NCBI GenBank assembly: GCA_902626385.1 | Contig: CACOEZ010000002.1 | Coordinates: 124,001-188,000 of the forward strand | Length of the DNA: 64,000 bases | Direction: 5' to 3' | From: an uncultured SAR86 cluster bacterium | GTDB lineage: Bacteria > Pseudomonadota > Gammaproteobacteria > Magnimaribacterales > D2472 | Shown here: piece after piece, positions 60,237-64,000 of the stretch | Numbering within the stretch: position 1 is the first letter of the stretch | How the letters are laid out: each line of letters begins with the position of its first letter | The notes under the pieces: model-generated | What the model was told of the DNA's origin: nothing | The model's input: only the letters and a program-made list of their open reading frames with translations | Databases searched by the model: none | Made by a program: the position numbers and the translations under genes

Positions 60237-61463
60237 TTATTCTCCCTTTTGAACCTTTGGTTCTCTGGGCATACCCAACCCTCTTTCAGAAATTATATTT
60301 TTTTGAATTTGACTTGTTCCACCACCAATAATCAATCCAAGAAAATACATATACGCTACTTGCCATGAGCCACCATCTCTTATGTGAGGACTATTTTCAT
60401 ACAATGTCCCCAATTCACCCATAACATCTATTGCGAAGCCTTCTAATTCATGTCTAAGCTCGGTTCCAACTAGCTTTTGAATCATCCCAGCAATTTTCGT
60501 ATTTTGATTTTTATTTAACTTTGCTGACAGCACTCTTAATGAATTAGATTGAAAGGCAATTACTTTTCCTTGAATTTTCATTAGTCTATCCCTATAAACT
60601 GCGTTATCAATTGCTTTTTCACCATTTATTGTTTCATTTTTCATTATCTCAATTAAAGCATTTAACCGATTCATCATTGCATTAGGATCTGAAAGTGATC
60701 CTCTTTCGTGCCCTAAAGTTGCATTTGCTACAGCCCAACCATCACCTCTTTTTCCGACAATATTTTTTTCAGGAACTGTTACATCTGTAAAAAATACTTC
60801 GTTGAATCCAGCGTTAAGAGTCATATCTACCAATGGCCTAATTTCAATTCCTGGAGTATCCATTGGAATTAATAGATAACTTATTCCAGCATGCTTTGAA
60901 GCATCTGGCTCTGTTCTTACTAAACAAAACATCATTTGAGAGTACTGGGCAGTGCTTGTCCATATTTTTTGACCATTAATTACCCAATTTCCATCAATTA
61001 ATTCACCTTTGGTTTGTAAACTAGCTAAATCACTACCAGCATTTGGTTCTGAATAACCTTGGCACCATATAATTTCACCATGTAAAGTAGGTTTTATATA
61101 CTGCTTTTTTTGCTCCTCAGTTCCAAGCTCTAGAAGTGTAGGCACTAGCATATCTATTCCTTGACCACCCATAGGAGGTGGTATATTTTCCTTCGAAAAT
61201 TCTGTAGCAATTATTCTATTTTTGATTATGTCGCTTTCGCCACCATAACCGCCATACTCTTTTGGAATTGATCTCGCAAAATATCCTTTTTCAATTAGAA
61301 TTTTTTGCCACTCAGACCTTTTCATCTTAATTCCGCCAGATTTAAATGAACCTGACAATGGAACTTTTGCAGAGTCTGAAAAGTGTATACCCGAGTATTC
61401 TTTACAAAATTCTCTCACTTCATTTGTAAAACTTTTATATTCTGATCCGTAGTTTAAGTCCAT
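60237..61463 (-). CDS. Acyl-CoA dehydrogenase-family protein
   Basis: WCQGYSEPNAGSDLASLQTKGE, NGQKIWTSTAQYSQMMFCLVRT, GGTSQIQKNIISERGLGMP. Confidence 0.95.
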   Translation of the reverse strand: MDLNYGSEYKSFTNEVREFCKEYSGIHFSDSAKVPLSGSFKSGGIKMKRSEWQKILIEKGYFARSIPKEYGGYGGESDIIKNRIIATEFSKENIPPPMGGQGIDMLVPTLLELGTEEQKKQYIKPTLHGEIIWCQGYSEPNAGSDLASLQTKGELIDGNWVINGQKIWTSTAQYSQMMFCLVRTEPDASKHAGISYLLIPMDTPGIEIRPLVDMTLNAGFNEVFFTDVTVPEKNIVGKRGDGWAVANATLGHERGSLSDPNAMMNRLNALIEIMKNETINGEKAIDNAVYRDRLMKIQGKVIAFQSNSLRVLSAKLNKNQNTKIAGMIQKLVGTELRHELEGFAIDVMGELGTLYENSPHIRDGGSWQVAYMYFLGLIIGGGTSQIQKNIISERGLGMPREPKVQKGE

Positions 61464-61469
61464 ATTTGT

Positions 61470-62255
61470 TTAATCCCAGTTCGGCTTTCTTTTTTCTAGG
61501 AATGCTGTAATTCCTTCTTTAGCATCTTTTCCCTCAAAACACTTTGCTATTTGTTCTTTAAGATATGGTAACGCTTCATTAAAGTCTTTTGAATCTTGTT
61601 TTTCGTATGCCTCAAGACCAAACTGCATAGTTTCTGGTGCTAAAGATGCTAATTCTTCTGCAAGTGATTGTACTTTTTGATCTAAATGTTCTACCTCGAC
61701 AGATTCATTTATTAATCCCCATTTTTCTGCTTCTGTAGCATCAATAGGTTGACCCCGCATGATGAAATCTAGACCAGCTCTTTTTGGCATTACTCTAAAA
61801 AGACCAGCCATTACCATAAAAGGCCAAAGCCCTCTATGGATCTCTGGAGCAGAAAATTTGGCAGTATTGACTGAGATTGCGTGTGTGGAGTTTGTAACCA
61901 TTAAAAGCGCTCCCGCAAGAACAGATCCTTGAATTTTGCATATCACAGGTTTATAGATATGTCTTAGAGATAGACTTATATCTTCAGCATGAGGCAATTT
62001 AGGAACATTTGAGTGAGATTCCGATCTATTAAGATCAGCACCGGCACAAAAAATATCTCCTTCAGCAGCAATTACAATTACTCTGATAGATTTTTCTTGT
62101 TTTGCAAAAGCTAGAGAATAGTTTAATTCATTCATCATTACATTATTAATAGCATTCTTTTTTTCAGGTCTATTAAGAGTAATAGTTAAGATTTTTTCTT
62201 TTATTTCTAAATTGATTGTTTCAAAATTAAGACCCTCAAGAGATAATTTATCCAT
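61470..62255 (-). CDS. Enoyl-CoA hydratase/isomerase-family protein
   Basis: LTITLNRPEKKNAINNVMMNEL, AAEGDIFCAGADLNR, KPVICKIQGSVLAGALL. Confidence 0.9.
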   Translation of the reverse strand: MDKLSLEGLNFETINLEIKEKILTITLNRPEKKNAINNVMMNELNYSLAFAKQEKSIRVIVIAAEGDIFCAGADLNRSESHSNVPKLPHAEDISLSLRHIYKPVICKIQGSVLAGALLMVTNSTHAISVNTAKFSAPEIHRGLWPFMVMAGLFRVMPKRAGLDFIMRGQPIDATEAEKWGLINESVEVEHLDQKVQSLAEELASLAPETMQFGLEAYEKQDSKDFNEALPYLKEQIAKCFEGKDAKEGITAFLEKRKPNWD

Positions 62256-62257
62256 AC

Positions 62258-64000
62258 TTAAGCTCCCTCTAGTATTTCTTTAGGTACAAGAATTTTCTTT
62301 GCTCTCAAATATTCTCCAAGTGACTTGGCTTGGCTATCTTTGCGATTATTTGAAGATACTCCATCTTGCAAGATATCATGTATATAAAAATTGAGTGAGT
62401 AAATATTTGGTAACTCAAATCTTTCTATTTTGTATTTATTTAAATCAGGCATTAATTCTTTAATTCTTTCAACAGTCAAAAAATTATATAGAAAAGAATA
62501 TGTATTTTTATTTTTTGCCCAAACGCCCAGATTAGCACATCCACCTTTGTCGCCAGATCTAGTTCCAAAAAGATCACCAAAAAAGATTTCTAATTGATCA
62601 GTCATTTTGATTTCTTCAATGTTAAAAGGCTCCCTTTGATAATAAATCTCCTCAAAATCTAGTTGAGTTGTAGGTAATACCTCTATTTCTTTTCCATCAA
62701 TATGAACTTTTTCTTTAACATGTTTGCTATCGATTAATGCTGGCCAGTAAACAATTACTGGGCCACTAGATTTAGGTCCGCTTTGAGCAAAAAAACCTGG
62801 AATATTTGCAAGAGCAAGCTCAATTATTTTTGCACTAAAAAGTCTTCCAACAAGATCAGGATTGCTTGATTTAACTGATATTACCAATGATGCCATTGCC
62901 TCTTCGTTTGTTATTGGATTTTCTTTATCGGTTCTGTGTAACTGGATAGATACTTCTTCAAATTGATCTTGGCCGCCAACTGAATTGAAAAGAGCGTCTG
63001 TAAAAACTTTTGCTTTTTCATCTATATCAATCCCTGTCAATATTATTTCCATTCCGTTTCTGAAGCCGCCAGCTAAATTGATGCATACTTTATGATCTTT
63101 CGGTGGAGAGCTCCCCCTACATCCGGATATATGTACCTTATCTTTTGCTATTTCTTCAATTTTAAGAGTATCAAAATGAGAAATAACATCAGGATTTATA
63201 TACGCAGGAGAGCTAATTTCATATAACAATTGAGCCGTAACAGTTCCCTTAGAAACTAATCCACCAGTATTAGGATGTTTTGTTATATTAAAACTGCCAT
63301 CCTCAAAAATTTCTGCAATGGGGTAACCAACGTTATCAAAGCTAGGAACTTCTTTAAAAAATGAATAATTTCCACCAGTTGCCTGACAACCACATTCAAT
63401 AATATGACCTGCAGCTAATGCTCCCGCCAATGCATCATAATCATTTCTTTTCCAATTAAATTTCCATGCAGCTGGACCAATAACAACTGCTGCATCTGTT
63501 ACTCTTGGACAAACTACAATATCTGCATCATGATCAAGCGCTTCTTTTATACCCCACGCTCCTAAATAGATATTTGAAGTAAGAGGGCTGTAACCTGAAT
63601 CTTTCAGAGAAATATTTTTATCAATATTCATGAATTTCTCGCCTTCGCCCATTAAAGAATCCATTTTTGGCAACAAGTCATCTCCATCAATATATGCAAC
63701 TTTCATTTCAATAGACTGATCTATAAGAATTTTTTCAATTTCAGACGCCATAGATTTAGGATTAAGTCCTCCAGCATTTGTAACAATTTTTATATTTTTT
63801 TCGTTACAAGTTTTAGCAATTTCTTTAATTTGTTTTAAAAATGTTCCAACGTATCCTTTATCCTCACCCCTTTGTAATTTTTGACTATAAAGAATTGTCA
63901 TAGTTAACTCAGCTAAGTAATCACCTGTTAAAACATCTATCGGACCGCCATCAACTAATTCTTTGGCTGCAGATAGCTTATCCCCATAGAAACCACTGCA
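62258..64000 (-). CDS. AtuA-like (DUF1446) acyclic terpene utilization-family protein, truncated at window edge
   Basis: Frame stays open upstream of the track start (SGFYGDKLSAAKELVDGGPIDVLTGDYLAELTM); VTNAGGLNPKS, CPRVTDAAVVIGPAAWKFNW, GTRSGDKGGCANLGVWAKN. Confidence 0.88.
   Translation of the reverse strand, partial: CSGFYGDKLSAAKELVDGGPIDVLTGDYLAELTMTILYSQKLQRGEDKGYVGTFLKQIKEIAKTCNEKNIKIVTNAGGLNPKSMASEIEKILIDQSIEMKVAYIDGDDLLPKMDSLMGEGEKFMNIDKNISLKDSGYSPLTSNIYLGAWGIKEALDHDADIVVCPRVTDAAVVIGPAAWKFNWKRNDYDALAGALAAGHIIECGCQATGGNYSFFKEVPSFDNVGYPIAEIFEDGSFNITKHPNTGGLVSKGTVTAQLLYEISSPAYINPDVISHFDTLKIEEIAKDKVHISGCRGSSPPKDHKVCINLAGGFRNGMEIILTGIDIDEKAKVFTDALFNSVGGQDQFEEVSIQLHRTDKENPITNEEAMASLVISVKSSNPDLVGRLFSAKIIELALANIPGFFAQSGPKSSGPVIVYWPALIDSKHVKEKVHIDGKEIEVLPTTQLDFEEIYYQREPFNIEEIKMTDQLEIFFGDLFGTRSGDKGGCANLGVWAKNKNTYSFLYNFLTVERIKELMPDLNKYKIERFELPNIYSLNFYIHDILQDGVSSNNRKDSQAKSLGEYLRAKKILVPKEILEGA

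Overview
The window is a dense, AT-rich bacterial chromosome segment, most consistent with a streamlined marine gammaproteobacterium (SAR86-like; inferred from gene content and operon order, not tested). Left to right it contains: the end of a surface-polysaccharide locus (bi-domain oxidoreductase, heparinase-like protein, glycosyltransferase, wecB, wecC); pdxH; the infC-rpmI-rplT-pheS-pheT operon; a Wza-like exporter, a YjbH-like protein and a Ser/Thr/Gly-repeat Ig-like protein lying between pheT and an ihfA-like gene; tRNA-Pro(GGG); a metabolic stretch (esterase, WecA-like transferase, photolyase, fhs, aldehyde dehydrogenase, fumC); a purine region (NCS2 permease, TonB receptor, phosphoribosyltransferase, guaB, guaA); transporters; acyl-CoA metabolism genes; a P-loop kinase/nucleotidyltransferase/methyltransferase trio; a DmdA-like aminomethyltransferase; and an acyl-CoA dehydrogenase/enoyl-CoA hydratase/AtuA-like cluster cut off by the right edge. 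The strongest unusual signals are: (1) an integrase-less, one-gene (O-acyltransferase) island bounded by a 17-bp exact duplication of the guaA 3' end, with clusters of a TTGTAAA motif in both flanks; (2) a reduced PheRS whose two subunits both lack their N-terminal accessory tRNA-binding modules; (3) a kinase/nucleotidyltransferase/methyltransferase operon of unknown product; (4) infC apparently starting at AUA. All product calls come from reading the translations; no database search was run.
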